A stretch of DNA of 64,000 nt from an uncultured Ruminococcus sp. (GTDB taxonomy: Bacteria; Bacillota; Clostridia; Oscillospirales; Acutalibacteraceae): NCBI GenBank assembly GCA_934476515.1, contig CAKSNZ010000007.1, forward strand, positions 14,082-78,081, in the 5' to 3' direction. Below are positions 19,348 to 28,825 of this stretch, piece by piece (position 1 is the first letter of the stretch; each line of letters opens with the position of its first letter). The position numbers were made by a program, and so were the translations under genes. Below the pieces are notes generated by a model. The model did not search any database. It was not told the origin of the DNA and saw only the letters and a list, made by a program, of their open reading frames with translations.

Positions 19348-20574
19348 TTGAAAACTAAAATTTATTTATCTTTACTTGCTTTATCACTTCTAATAGCTGT
19401 TATCACATTAAATTACTATGAAGTAGCTAATCCTGTAAAGGAAGTAATAAACACAAATACTGTACCTATAACCGAAAGTACCACTAAAAAGGTTATTAAG
19501 AAAAGTCAGGACAAATTCTTTATGAAAGGAATTTGGGTTACATATATGGACCTTGATATGAGTGACACAGACAGAAGTTACACTTCTTTTAAAAAGAAGT
19601 TTGATTCTATTGTTGACACTTGCAAAGAAAAAGGCTTTAACACACTTATTGTACAAGTTAGGCCATTTTCCGATGCATTATATAATTCATGTGTATATCC
19701 TTATTCTCACATACTTACAGGTGAACAAGGTAAAAATCCAAATTATGATGGACTAAAATATATGTGCAAAAAGGTTCACGAGTCCGAAATGAGGATTGAG
19801 GCTTGGGTAAATCCATACAGAGTAAAAAGCAAAAAAGTTCCGGAAAAATTATCAAATGATAACCCATACATTAAGGATAATTCCATAGGTGTTGAAACTG
19901 ATGATGGAATATATCTTAACCCGGCAAGTAAAAAGGCTCAAGATCTGGTTGTAAAAGGTGTTGAAGAAATTGTAGCTAACTATGACATTGACGGAATACA
20001 GTTTGACGATTACTTCTACCCTACTGATGATGAAAGTTTTGACAGCAGAGAATACAGTCAATACAAAAAAGCACAAAATAACAACTGTCTTAGCCTTGAT
20101 AAATGGAGAATGAACAATGTTAATACACTTATCAAAAATGTATATGAGAAGATTCACAGTCTTAAAGATAATGTACAGTTTGGCATTTCACCACAAGGCA
20201 ATGTTGACAACAACAAGGAAATTTATGCTGATGTAAAAACTTGGTGCAGTAAAGATGGATATATAGACTACATTTGTCCTCAAATTTACTTTAGCCTAGA
20301 CAATCCTGCACTTACATATGAAGATGCCATTAATGATTGGCTAAAGATTAAGAAAAATAAAAATATCAAAATATATTCAGGTCTTGCCGGATATAAGGCC
20401 GGTACTGATGACAGTGACAGTGGCACTTGGAGTGACTTTGACGATATACTAAAGCAAGAATATGAAATTGCAGTAAAAAAGAACTATAATGGTATAATGC
20501 TATACAGTTATAGTTCTTTATCTGAAAAATCTGCAACTAAGGAAATTGCAAACCTTACTATGAAATTAAATTAA
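19348..20574 (+). CDS. Glycoside hydrolase-like GHL10 (YngK-type) exported protein
   Basis: About 408 residues. An N-terminal membrane or signal segment (YLSLLALSLLIAVITLNYYEVA) is followed by the GHL10/DUF187 domain: KGIWVTYMDL, FNTLIVQVRPFSDALY, AWVNPYRVK, NYDIDGIQFDDYFYP and CPQIYFSL. The conserved acidic residues in IDGIQFDDYFY fit a TIM-barrel glycosidase. Substrate unknown, possibly cell-wall glycan. Of two in-frame TTG codons, the one at 19348 has AAAGGA 9 bases upstream and was chosen. The 3' end overlaps mtaB by 9 bp, tail to tail. Confidence 0.8.
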   Translation: MKTKIYLSLLALSLLIAVITLNYYEVANPVKEVINTNTVPITESTTKKVIKKSQDKFFMKGIWVTYMDLDMSDTDRSYTSFKKKFDSIVDTCKEKGFNTLIVQVRPFSDALYNSCVYPYSHILTGEQGKNPNYDGLKYMCKKVHESEMRIEAWVNPYRVKSKKVPEKLSNDNPYIKDNSIGVETDDGIYLNPASKKAQDLVVKGVEEIVANYDIDGIQFDDYFYPTDDESFDSREYSQYKKAQNNNCLSLDKWRMNNVNTLIKNVYEKIHSLKDNVQFGISPQGNVDNNKEIYADVKTWCSKDGYIDYICPQIYFSLDNPALTYEDAINDWLKIKKNKNIKIYSGLAGYKAGTDDSDSGTWSDFDDILKQEYEIAVKKNYNGIMLYSYSSLSEKSATKEIANLTMKLN

Positions 20575-21852
20575 TTCACCTATACAATAATCATCAAAAG
20601 CATCTGTTAATTTAACATCTACAATCTTATCGTTTAGGTCTAAGTCAGAAAATACTCTTACCGGTGTATAGTTCATTGTGTAACCTTCCCAGTAGCCTTC
20701 TTGTTTCTTTCGTTCAAACAGAACTGAATATGTATTGTTAAGCTGATTTCTAAGGAACTCTTTTCTATCCTTTAGAGTAACTTCAATCATTTTCTTACTG
20801 CGTTCACTTTTAATTTGTGGGTCAACCTGATTAGGTAGTTTGTCGCCTACTGTACCCTTTCTACGAGAATAAGAGAAAGTATGTACCTTAGCAAACTTAA
20901 TAGAATGAACAAAGTCAAGGGACTTTTGAAATTCTTCTTCTGTTTCACCTGCAAAGCCTACCATTACATCAGTAGTAATTGCACAATCTTTAAATGCTTT
21001 ACGCAAGTTATTTACAATAGTTCTATATTCTTCTGTATCGTAATGACGGTTCATTCTCTTTAGTGTTTCGTCACAACCTGACTGTAAAGACAAATGGAAC
21101 TGTGGGCATAGTTTATCACACTTTGCAAGTCTTTCGATAAACTCAGGGTCAAGTCTTTCAGGTTCTAGGGAACTTAGTCTTACTCTATCAACGCCATCAA
21201 CTGATGCTACAGTTTCTACTGCATCACATAAATTCAAGTTAGTATCCTGACCAAAACAAGAAAGGTTGATACCTACTAAGACAATTTCTCTAAAGCCCTT
21301 TGATGCTAGGTCTGTTGCTTCTTCCTTAAGTTCATTAATATCCTTTGAACGAACTCTGCCTCTTGCATAAGGGATAATGCAATATGCACAGAAACGGTTA
21401 CAACCGTCCTCAATTTTAATCTGGGCTCTTGTTCTTTCTTCAAAGTTAGTAATTTTGATTGGTTCAAAAATTTCTCCACCTGTATGTTCTTCAACATTTA
21501 CATAGTGGTCTGAATTTGCCACATAGTCTTTGATTAAATTTGAGATAATCTTTCTGTTTGTATTACCAACAACAATGTCACAAATTTCATACACTTCATC
21601 TTCAGGAAATGCTTGTGACATACAACCTGTTACTACAATAATTGCATTTTCATTATTTCTTCTAATTCTTCTGATTAGTTTTCTGTTTTTGCTATCACTT
21701 ACAGAAGTTACAGTACAAGTATTTACAATAAAAATATCTGCATGGTCTTTGTCTTGGCTATGAGTAAAACCATCCTTTAGCATAACCTCTGTCATAACCT
21801 GAGATTCGTACTGATTAACCTTACAACCCAGTGTAATTATATTAAATGTCAT
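20566..21852 (-). CDS. mtaB: tRNA t6A37 methylthiotransferase
   Basis: Adds a methylthio group to t6A37 of tRNA. 428 residues. The N-terminal UPF0004 domain carries cluster Cys residues (TLGCKVNQYE, NTCTVT, VTGCMSQ). The radical SAM motif is CNRFCAYCIIPYARGR, and a C-terminal TRAM region follows (NNTYSVLFERKKQEGYWEGYT, shown in part). The TLGCKVNQYES start points to the MtaB subgroup rather than MiaB or RimO. Confidence 0.93.
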   Translation of the reverse strand: MTFNIITLGCKVNQYESQVMTEVMLKDGFTHSQDKDHADIFIVNTCTVTSVSDSKNRKLIRRIRRNNENAIIVVTGCMSQAFPEDEVYEICDIVVGNTNRKIISNLIKDYVANSDHYVNVEEHTGGEIFEPIKITNFEERTRAQIKIEDGCNRFCAYCIIPYARGRVRSKDINELKEEATDLASKGFREIVLVGINLSCFGQDTNLNLCDAVETVASVDGVDRVRLSSLEPERLDPEFIERLAKCDKLCPQFHLSLQSGCDETLKRMNRHYDTEEYRTIVNNLRKAFKDCAITTDVMVGFAGETEEEFQKSLDFVHSIKFAKVHTFSYSRRKGTVGDKLPNQVDPQIKSERSKKMIEVTLKDRKEFLRNQLNNTYSVLFERKKQEGYWEGYTMNYTPVRVFSDLDLNDKIVDVKLTDAFDDYCIGELI

Positions 21853-21958
21853 AAAATACTTCTCCTTTTAGTCATAACTTAAAGTATAATAATTTTCAAG
21901 AGAAATGTCAACTAAAGGATTGATAAAGCAAGTAAATAACTATATTTTCCATAAAAAT

Positions 21959-21981
21959 TGCCCATTGAAAATCAATGGGCA
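21959..21981 (-). terminator. Terminator after the flavodoxin pseudogene
   Basis: Arms TGCCCATTGA and TCAATGGGCA, followed on the minus strand by ATTTTTATGG. Confidence 0.75.
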
Positions 21982-22001
21982 GTTCTTTTATTATGTTTTG
22001 T

Positions 22002-22475
22002 TTATATACCTAGGTCTTTTACCCAAGACTCAACTTCTTCTTGTGATGCACCTGATGAGAATCTTTTGCCATCTTTCCATTTACCTGTACCTGTTTGTTC
22101 TTTTAAAGTTTCACCACTATTTCCAATATCTGAAGATGTTGAAGTACAGAAAGGAATAACTGTTTTATCTGTAAAGTCATTACCTTTAACAAAGTTATCT
22201 ACCGGCCAAGCAGCACCACCCCACCAAATTGAATAACCGATAAATACAGTATAGTAACTATCGAATTTTTCAGGTGTTACTGTTTTTAGTGGAACATCTC
22301 TTTTACTTTCGTCATATTGACTTAGTAGTTTTTGTCTTAGCACTTGTTGATTAACTTGAGTTTCTCTTTGCATTAGTACCGGAACTTGAGTTAGAATTTA
22401 AACTACCACAAGCTGAAAAAGTTAATACAAGTAAAAGTGCTACTACAAAGAAAAATTACATATTAACAATACTGT
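22002..22475 (-). pseudogene. Degraded exported flavodoxin
   Basis: The 3' frame (22002-22373) encodes the C-terminal half of a flavodoxin-like domain (YYTVFIGYSIWWGGAAWPVD, then PFCTSTSSDIGNSGETLK). The N-terminal FMN phosphate loop (usually a T/S-x-T-G-N-T motif) is missing. Upstream, another frame carries a lipoprotein-type signal (LLLVLTFSACGS) directly after an ATG-TAA, and it is out of frame with the rest. So a lipoprotein flavodoxin has lost its start, its cofactor loop and its frame. A good terminator and a MerR-type operator still flank it. Confidence 0.75.
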
Positions 22476-22523
22476 CCCTCTCCTAAATTATATTAAATTT
22501 AATGTATTATTAAGTTCATTTTC

Positions 22524-22551
22524 ATTATGCAACTTGGAGTTAACTTCAAGT
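22524..22551 (-). promoter_or_regulatory. MerR-type operator/promoter in front of the flavodoxin remnant
   Basis: ACTTGGAGTTAACTTCAAGT (22532-22551) is a near-perfect inverted repeat. On the minus strand it fills a 19 bp gap between a weak -35 (ACGACT) and CATAAT (22524-22529). The long spacer with a dyad CTTGRAG-TTAACT-type core is typical of MerR-family promoters. No merR gene lies in this window near it. Confidence 0.5.
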
Positions 22552-22653
22552 CGTGAGTCTTTATTAAAAAATTTTCCATTTTGCTTTTTATATAACAATA
22601 GCGGCTTAATGATAAACATTAAACCACTATTATACTATATTACTAACTAACTT

Positions 22654-23754
22654 TTAAATATGTACTTTATTTAAAAGTCTTTTACCAATATTCACTATCT
22701 TTTGTGATAACAAATCAATTTTTATTAATTTAAAAAGTTGCTTTTGGATATATCCTATTAATGAACAAACAATATAAATAGCTACAGTGGATATAACAAC
22801 ACTTAAAACTAATAAACCGCTAGACATACTTGCATAACTATTAAAAATAGATTTTTGAAATTCGTAAAATAAAACAGGATGTACACTAATCAAATAAACA
22901 GAAAATGATACTGAAGAAAAGATATTTATAATAGACTTACCTTTACTAAAATGTAAATCTACAAATAACAAAAACAAAACTATTGAAGCTATAATAATAA
23001 ATGGAGAATTATATATTTGAAGGGTAACATTTGGGAGTTTTGAATAAACATGTTTTTTTACATAAATAACACACATATCAAAAAAGAAATTTGCAAATAC
23101 TGAACACAAGTAAATTATAAAATATACTTTCTTTTTATATAAATTTCGCCTATAGTATAATTTAATATACGCACCAACAATATATAAATACATTAACCAA
23201 ATTGCACTATACCCATCCTCTAACTTGAAAATATCATAGCATCCTACAAAAGATCCTATTAAAGAAATTACACCAAACAGTACAAAACCAATAAAAACTA
23301 TTCTTTTATGTAAAAGCTGAGACATATTATTTATGGCTTTATTTAAAAATGGAATTAATAAAAATAAACAAAAATAACTTGTAAAATACCAGTATCTACT
23401 ACTTGTAATCGGTATTAATCCGTATATTATATTAATTTTACTAATATTAAAACCCGGTAATAATAAAAATATGATTGTAATTAAAAATGAGTAAAAAAAC
23501 ACTTCACACCATAACGATACAATCTTATGAAATCTATAAGTAGCTTTAATATAAACAAAACCTGTTATTAATGCATATAAATTTACTGCACAAAAACAAA
23601 AATGCTCCATAAAGTTAGATATGTAATAGTTTGATGTATTTTCTACAGTGTTTTCAATTACTCCTCCAATACCTAAAATATGCAATACCACAACCATTAG
23701 CATTGAAATAATACGAAGTAAATCTATTCCTTCATATCTAAATTTTTTATTCAT
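22654..23754 (-). CDS. Acyltransferase family 3 membrane protein
   Basis: 366 residues, about ten membrane helices. It starts with the family signature YEGIDLLRIISMLMVVVLHI, where the Arg and His of the acyltransferase-3 (OafA/WecH type) active region are present. Such proteins O-acetylate surface sugars or lipids. Very AT-rich compared with its neighbours and sits alone between a decayed gene and the pur operon, so it may be acquired. A 15 bp hairpin (22597-22631) follows the gene without a clear T tract. Confidence 0.82.
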   Translation of the reverse strand: MNKKFRYEGIDLLRIISMLMVVVLHILGIGGVIENTVENTSNYYISNFMEHFCFCAVNLYALITGFVYIKATYRFHKIVSLWCEVFFYSFLITIIFLLLPGFNISKINIIYGLIPITSSRYWYFTSYFCLFLLIPFLNKAINNMSQLLHKRIVFIGFVLFGVISLIGSFVGCYDIFKLEDGYSAIWLMYLYIVGAYIKLYYRRNLYKKKVYFIIYLCSVFANFFFDMCVIYVKKHVYSKLPNVTLQIYNSPFIIIASIVLFLLFVDLHFSKGKSIINIFSSVSFSVYLISVHPVLFYEFQKSIFNSYASMSSGLLVLSVVISTVAIYIVCSLIGYIQKQLFKLIKIDLLSQKIVNIGKRLLNKVHI

Positions 23755-23905
23755 CCCTACCTTCTCCTTAAATAAATATTAAATTAGTTTTAATTTCATC
23801 TACATTTGAGGCTTATATCTACAAAGAAAATTGGGACTATCATATTCCGTAAATCTTTATTTGTAAACATAAAACCACTAGCCTTTGCAACAGGTTTACC
23901 ATCAA

Positions 23906-23934
23906 AAATGCACACCATAAAATGATGTGCATTT
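23906..23934 (-). terminator. Terminator of the purine operon
   Basis: A 13 bp stem (23906-23918 with 23922-23934, one G-T pair on the RNA) with a 3-base loop and TTTTT at its foot, 18 bp after the purD stop. Confidence 0.75.
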
Positions 23935-23952
23935 AAGTTTAAATATTTAAAT

Positions 23953-25218
23953 TTATTTTGTGCGACCAATGTCGGTTCTATAATGTGCACCCTCAAAAGA
24001 GATTTTCTTTACTGCATTATAAGCATTATTAAGTGCATCATCAAGAGTTTTACCACTGGCAGTAACACCTAGAACTCTACCACCGTTTGTGTAGAATTTG
24101 CCGTTTTCATACTTTGTACCGGCGTGATATACTGTTGCACCTTCAACTTGACCTTTATCATCAAGACCAAACATTTCAATACCCTTTTTGTATGATTCAG
24201 GATAACCACCACTTGCCATAACAACACAAGCAGTTGGTTCATCTGACCATTCAATATTGATTTCATCTAGTCTTTCGTCAATAATTGCATCACAAATATC
24301 AACTAAATCTGTCTTTAGTCTTGGAAGTACAACCTGTGCTTCAGGATCACCAAAACGAGCATTATATTCAATTACCTTTGGTCCTTTTGGTGTCATCATT
24401 AAGCCAAAGTATAGACAACCCTTAAATGGTCTGCCCTCTGCTTTCATAGCATTTACTGTTGGAATAAAGATTTCTTCCATACACTGCTTTGCAAGTTCAT
24501 CAGTATAGTAAGGGTTTGGACTGATTGTACCCATACCACCTGTATTTAAACCTTCGTCATTGTCATATGCTCTCTTATGGTCCTTTGAACTAACCATAGG
24601 TTTAACTGTCTTACCGTCTGTAAAGGATAGAACAGAAACTTCAGGGCCTGTTAGGAACTCTTCAATAACAATGTTGTTACCGGAAGAACCAAACTTCTTG
24701 TCCTCCATAATTGTCTTAATTGCTTCTACTGCATCTTCAACAGTTTGACAAATAAGAACACCCTTACCAAGTGCCAAGCCATCAGCCTTTACAACACATG
24801 GTGCCATATTATTTTCTTTAACCCAAGCAATTGCTTTTTCTGAGTCATCAAAAACTTCATACTGAGCAGTTGGGATATTGTACTTTTTCATTAGGTTCTT
24901 TGAGAAAACCTTTGATGCTTCAATAATAGCAGCCTTTGCATTTGGACCAAATGCACGAATACCGGCTTCTTCGCAAGCATCTACCATACCGTCAGCAAGT
25001 GGGTCATCAGGAGCAACAAAAACCATATCAATGTTATTGTCTTTTGCAAAAGATACCATTTTTTCTTTATCCATTACAGGAATATCAACAACTTCTGCAT
25101 CTCTTGAAATACCACCGTTACCGGGAGCACAATAAAGCTTTTCTACCTTATCACTTTCAAGTAACTTTTTGATTAGGGCATGTTCTCTACCACCGGAACC
25201 AACCATTAATATTTTCAT
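23953..25218 (-). CDS. purD: Phosphoribosylamine-glycine ligase
   Basis: Step 2 of purine synthesis. 421 residues with an ATP-grasp fold. Motifs are VGSGGREHALIKKL at the start, GPNAKAAIIEASKVFSKN, VVKADGLALGKGV, and YNARFGDPEAQV for metal and ATP binding. Last gene of the pur operon. Confidence 0.97.
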   Translation of the reverse strand: MKILMVGSGGREHALIKKLLESDKVEKLYCAPGNGGISRDAEVVDIPVMDKEKMVSFAKDNNIDMVFVAPDDPLADGMVDACEEAGIRAFGPNAKAAIIEASKVFSKNLMKKYNIPTAQYEVFDDSEKAIAWVKENNMAPCVVKADGLALGKGVLICQTVEDAVEAIKTIMEDKKFGSSGNNIVIEEFLTGPEVSVLSFTDGKTVKPMVSSKDHKRAYDNDEGLNTGGMGTISPNPYYTDELAKQCMEEIFIPTVNAMKAEGRPFKGCLYFGLMMTPKGPKVIEYNARFGDPEAQVVLPRLKTDLVDICDAIIDERLDEINIEWSDEPTACVVMASGGYPESYKKGIEMFGLDDKGQVEGATVYHAGTKYENGKFYTNGGRVLGVTASGKTLDDALNNAYNAVKKISFEGAHYRTDIGRTK

Positions 25219-25231
25219 TTAAGTCACCTCA

Positions 25232-26410
25232 TTAATGATGGAATAGTCTAATACCTGTAAAGCACATTGTCATATTGTACTTATTACAAGTATCAATTAC
25301 ATTATCATCACGAATTGAGCCACCAGGCTGTGCAACATACTGAACGCCGCTTCTCTTGGCTCTTTCGATATTATCACCAAATGGGAAGAATGCATCACTA
25401 CCTAGAGAAACACCTGAGAATGTGCTTAACCATTCTTTCTTTTCTTCTCTTGAAAGTGGTTCAGGCTTTTCAGTAAAGAACTGTTCCCATGTGCCGTCAG
25501 CTAGTACATCTTCGTAATCATCAGAAATATAAACATCAATTGTGTTATCTCTGTCAGGTCTTCTGATATCTTCCTTGAAAGGTAGGTTTAGACACTTTGG
25601 ATGCTGACGAAGGTACCAAATATCTGCCTTATTACCGGCTAGACGAGTACAGTGAATTCTTGACTGCTGACCTGCACCAACACCGATAGCCTGACCGTCT
25701 TTTGCATAGCAAACTGAATTTGACTGTGTATATTTTAGAGTGATTAAAGCAATAAGTAAATCTCTCTTTGCTTCTTCAGGAAGTTCCTTATTTTCTGTAA
25801 TAATATTCTTTGTTAAGAATTCTTCATCAATCTTTAGTTCGTTTCTGCCCTGCTGGAAAGTAACACCAAATACATCCTTATATTCCTGTGGAGCAGGTGT
25901 ATAGTTAGGGTCAATCTTAACAATGTTATAGTTACCACGCTTTTTAGTCTTTAGGATTTCAAGTGCTTCGTCAGTATAACCAGGAGCAATGATACCGTCA
26001 GATACTTCTCTCTTTAGCAGTAAAGCAGTTTCCTTATCACATACATCAGAAAGTGCTGCCCAGTCACCGTAAGAACTCATTCTGTCAGCACCTCTTGCCT
26101 TTGCATAAGCTGATGCTAATGGTGAAAGTTCTAGGTCATCTACAAAGTAGATTTTCTTTAGTGTATCTGAAAGTTCTGTTGCAACAGCAGCACCTGCAGG
26201 AGAAACATGCTTAAATGATGCAGCAGCAGGTAGGCCTGTAGCAGCCTTTAGTTCCTTAACTAACTGCCAACTGTTGAAAGCATCCAAAAAGTTAATATAA
26301 CCCGGTTTACCGTTTAGAACTTCGATTGGAAGGTCACTATCGTCTTTCATAAAAATTCTTGATGGTTTCTGGTTAGGGTTACAACCATACTTTAGTTCAA
26401 GTTCGTGCAT
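25232..26410 (-). CDS. purH: Stand-alone AICAR formyltransferase (PurH C-domain type)
   Basis: 392 residues with the AICAR transformylase signature SFKHVSPAGAAVA and GAGQQSRIHCTRLAGNKA. The C-terminal SDAFFPFGDNIERAKRSGV is also typical. It transfers a formyl group from 10-formyl-THF to AICAR. The N-terminal MGS-like IMP cyclohydrolase domain of the usual bifunctional PurH is absent. The next gene upstream in the operon supplies that activity as a separate PurO-type protein. Confidence 0.92.
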   Translation of the reverse strand: MHELELKYGCNPNQKPSRIFMKDDSDLPIEVLNGKPGYINFLDAFNSWQLVKELKAATGLPAAASFKHVSPAGAAVATELSDTLKKIYFVDDLELSPLASAYAKARGADRMSSYGDWAALSDVCDKETALLLKREVSDGIIAPGYTDEALEILKTKKRGNYNIVKIDPNYTPAPQEYKDVFGVTFQQGRNELKIDEEFLTKNIITENKELPEEAKRDLLIALITLKYTQSNSVCYAKDGQAIGVGAGQQSRIHCTRLAGNKADIWYLRQHPKCLNLPFKEDIRRPDRDNTIDVYISDDYEDVLADGTWEQFFTEKPEPLSREEKKEWLSTFSGVSLGSDAFFPFGDNIERAKRSGVQYVAQPGGSIRDDNVIDTCNKYNMTMCFTGIRLFHH

Positions 26411-26421
26411 AGTAATTCTCC

Positions 26422-27138
26422 TTATTTATTTTTATTAATAATTCTTGATGTTGCTTTACCTGTTGCAATATCAATATATCTTACGAATAGAGATACTTTG
26501 TTATCTTCGTTAAGTGCATTCCATACCTTATTAGTAAATGTATCAATATCATCATTATTAACATCTACAAGAGTTGGTTCGCCTTCATAGCTTGGTAGTG
26601 GATTACCGTCATTCATATATGTATGAATAAATCTACCTTTACCGGCTAGTGGATTTTCATAAGAATAAGTAAATCTTAGTGAAGAATTAGGATCACCGTC
26701 ATCACTCTTTAGAATTGACATATTCATATCCATTTTGCCATCGTTAATTTCGATAATGCCTGAAATTCTTGGTGTATAGTTAGGACCATCAGGTTCAAAC
26801 TCTCTAGTGCGAAGTGACTGTTCAAAAGTCTGACCGTCTTTCATTAGGTCGTAAACAGTATCTGTCTGGTCACCATTTGTAACGATAGTCTTGTTACCTA
26901 GCACTCTTACAGGTGCATAGATAATTAGTGAAGGGTCTGTTAGTTTGCTTTCATCAAAAGCCTGTGTACGGATGCCTTCACCTTCTTCAACAAAAACTCT
27001 GTTACGGCTGTTTTCACTTCTACCCATAATAAAGTATGTGATTACAGCATTTTTACCGTCAGCAGTTCTGCCTAGCATAATGCCTCTGCCGGGATATGCG
27101 TTACTCTGAAGATCTTTCTCAAATGATATTGCTTTCAC
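26422..27138 (-). CDS. purO: IMP cyclohydrolase, PurO type
   Basis: 238 residues. It matches the archaeal-type PurO family: YPGRGIMLGRTADGK, AVITYFIMGRSENSRNR and a YENPLAGKGRFIHTYM stretch. It closes FAICAR to IMP, the last step of the pathway. Placed between purN and the stand-alone AICAR formyltransferase, which makes its substrate. Confidence 0.88.
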   Translation of the reverse strand: MKAISFEKDLQSNAYPGRGIMLGRTADGKNAVITYFIMGRSENSRNRVFVEEGEGIRTQAFDESKLTDPSLIIYAPVRVLGNKTIVTNGDQTDTVYDLMKDGQTFEQSLRTREFEPDGPNYTPRISGIIEINDGKMDMNMSILKSDDGDPNSSLRFTYSYENPLAGKGRFIHTYMNDGNPLPSYEGEPTLVDVNNDDIDTFTNKVWNALNEDNKVSLFVRYIDIATGKATSRIINKNK

Positions 27139-27151
27139 TATAAAGTACCTC

Positions 27152-27778
27152 TCATTCTGAAATTATTGTTTTGTTATCTTCTACTTTTATTTTGTCACTG
27201 CAAAATAATTCTACTGAAAGTGGAAGTATCTTCCACTCTACATTTTCCATAATTCTTCTTTGTAAAATTTCCGGTGTATCATCATTTTTAACTTCAACAG
27301 ACTTTTGCATAATGATAGGACCACCATCACACTCTTCTGTTACAAAATGAGTTGTTGCACCTGAAATTTTAACACCCTTTTTTAGTGCTTCTTCGTGAAC
27401 CTTTAGTCCGTAAAAACCTTCACCACAGAAACTTGGAATTAGGGCTGGATGAATATTGATAATTCTGTTTTCAAAGGCTGAAATCACCTTATGTCCTAAG
27501 ATAGTCATAAAACCGGCTAGGACAACAAGGTCAGCACCCTTGCTCTTTAACAATTCTGTTAAAGCTGAATCATATTCATCAAATGTATCAAAATCTTTTC
27601 TTCTGATAACATCAGTATCTATATTATTATTTTTTGCTCTTTCCAGTGCATAGGCATTAGGATTAGAAGAAATTACTGTTGTAATCTTGCCACTTTTGAT
27701 GATACCTGATTTTTCAGCATCAATAAGTGCCTGTAAATTAGTGCCACCACCGGAAACTAAAACAACTATATTCTTCAT
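27152..27778 (-). CDS. purN: Phosphoribosylglycinamide formyltransferase
   Basis: 208 residues. Formylates GAR with 10-formyl-THF. Motifs are VLVSGGGTNLQALID, the catalytic region INIHPALIPSFCGEGFYG, and KISGATTHFVTEECDGGPI with the key His and Asp. The GTG/ATG junction with purM overlaps by one base. Confidence 0.96.
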   Translation of the reverse strand: MKNIVVLVSGGGTNLQALIDAEKSGIIKSGKITTVISSNPNAYALERAKNNNIDTDVIRRKDFDTFDEYDSALTELLKSKGADLVVLAGFMTILGHKVISAFENRIINIHPALIPSFCGEGFYGLKVHEEALKKGVKISGATTHFVTEECDGGPIIMQKSVEVKNDDTPEILQRRIMENVEWKILPLSVELFCSDKIKVEDNKTIISE

Positions 27779-28815
27779 TATTCAAAAATAACTCCGTCAT
27801 TACCTTCAACTAGTTCACCAAGAACTACTGCATCTTCACCGTAAGCCTTTAGAGTTTCAACTGCCTTGTCGGCATTTTCCTTAGCAACTGCAACAATCAT
27901 ACCAATACCCATATTAAATGTATTGAACATATCATGTTCAGGAATGTTGCCAACTCTCTGAATTACCTTGAAGATTGGAAGTACAGGAACTGCATCTTTC
28001 TTAATCTTAGCAGTTAGACCGTCGCTTAACATTCTAGGAATGTTTTCATAGAAACCACCACCGGTAATGTGAGAAATAGCCTTTACATCAACTTTGCTGA
28101 TTAGGTCTAGGATAGGCTTAACATAAATCTTTGTTGGAGTTAGAAGTGTTTCACCTAGAGGCTTATCTAGTTCAGGGTATTCGTTATGAATTGTGTTTTC
28201 ATCAATACCAAATACTTTTCTTACCAGTGAGAAACCATTTGAATGAACACCACTTGATGGTAAACCGATAAGTACATCACCGGCTGTTAGTTTACTACCG
28301 TCAATGATTTTCTTCTTATCAACAATACCTACTGAGAAACCTGCAACATCATATTCATCAACAGGATAGAAACCAGGCATTTCAGCAGTTTCACCACCAA
28401 CTAGTGCTGAATAAGACATTTCACAACCATCAGCAATACCTGATACAATTTGTGCTACCTTTTCAGGAACATTCTTTCCAACTGCGATGTAATCTAGGAA
28501 AAACATTGGCTTTGCACCACAACATACAACATCATTAACGCACATTGCAACTGCATCAATACCGATTGTATCGTGCTTATCAAGTAAGAAAGCAAGTTTT
28601 AGCTTTGTACCGACACCATCAGTACCACTTACTAGGATTGGTTCTTCCATACCTTTCATATCAGGAGCAAATAGACCACCAAAACCACCGATGCCTGAAA
28701 CAACACCTGATGTTTTTGTTCTCTTAACATGCTCTTTCATTAATTCAACTGCTTTGTAACCTGCTGTTACATCAACACCTGCATTCTTATAACTTTCTGA
28801 AAAACTATTTTTCAT
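27778..28815 (-). CDS. purM: Phosphoribosylformylglycinamidine cyclo-ligase
   Basis: Makes AIR from FGAM with ATP. 345 residues with [34 protein letters not shown] and [17 protein letters not shown]. Overlaps purN. Confidence 0.97.
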   Translation of the reverse strand: MKNSFSESYKNAGVDVTAGYKAVELMKEHVKRTKTSGVVSGIGGFGGLFAPDMKGMEEPILVSGTDGVGTKLKLAFLLDKHDTIGIDAVAMCVNDVVCCGAKPMFFLDYIAVGKNVPEKVAQIVSGIADGCEMSYSALVGGETAEMPGFYPVDEYDVAGFSVGIVDKKKIIDGSKLTAGDVLIGLPSSGVHSNGFSLVRKVFGIDENTIHNEYPELDKPLGETLLTPTKIYVKPILDLISKVDVKAISHITGGGFYENIPRMLSDGLTAKIKKDAVPVLPIFKVIQRVGNIPEHDMFNTFNMGIGMIVAVAKENADKAVETLKAYGEDAVVLGELVEGNDGVIFE

Positions 28816-28825
28816 AATACACCTC

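Noticed and set aside
22597..22631. Terminator after the acyltransferase
   Set aside because: A perfect 15 bp stem (with two G-T pairs) is present, but no T tract follows on either strand, so it is only noted as a hairpin.
23796..23996. 66-codon frame between purD and the acyltransferase
   Set aside because: It begins inside purD, crosses the operon terminator and has no ribosome site. A stretch reading DGKPVAKASGFMFTNKDL looks gene-like, but too little remains to name it.
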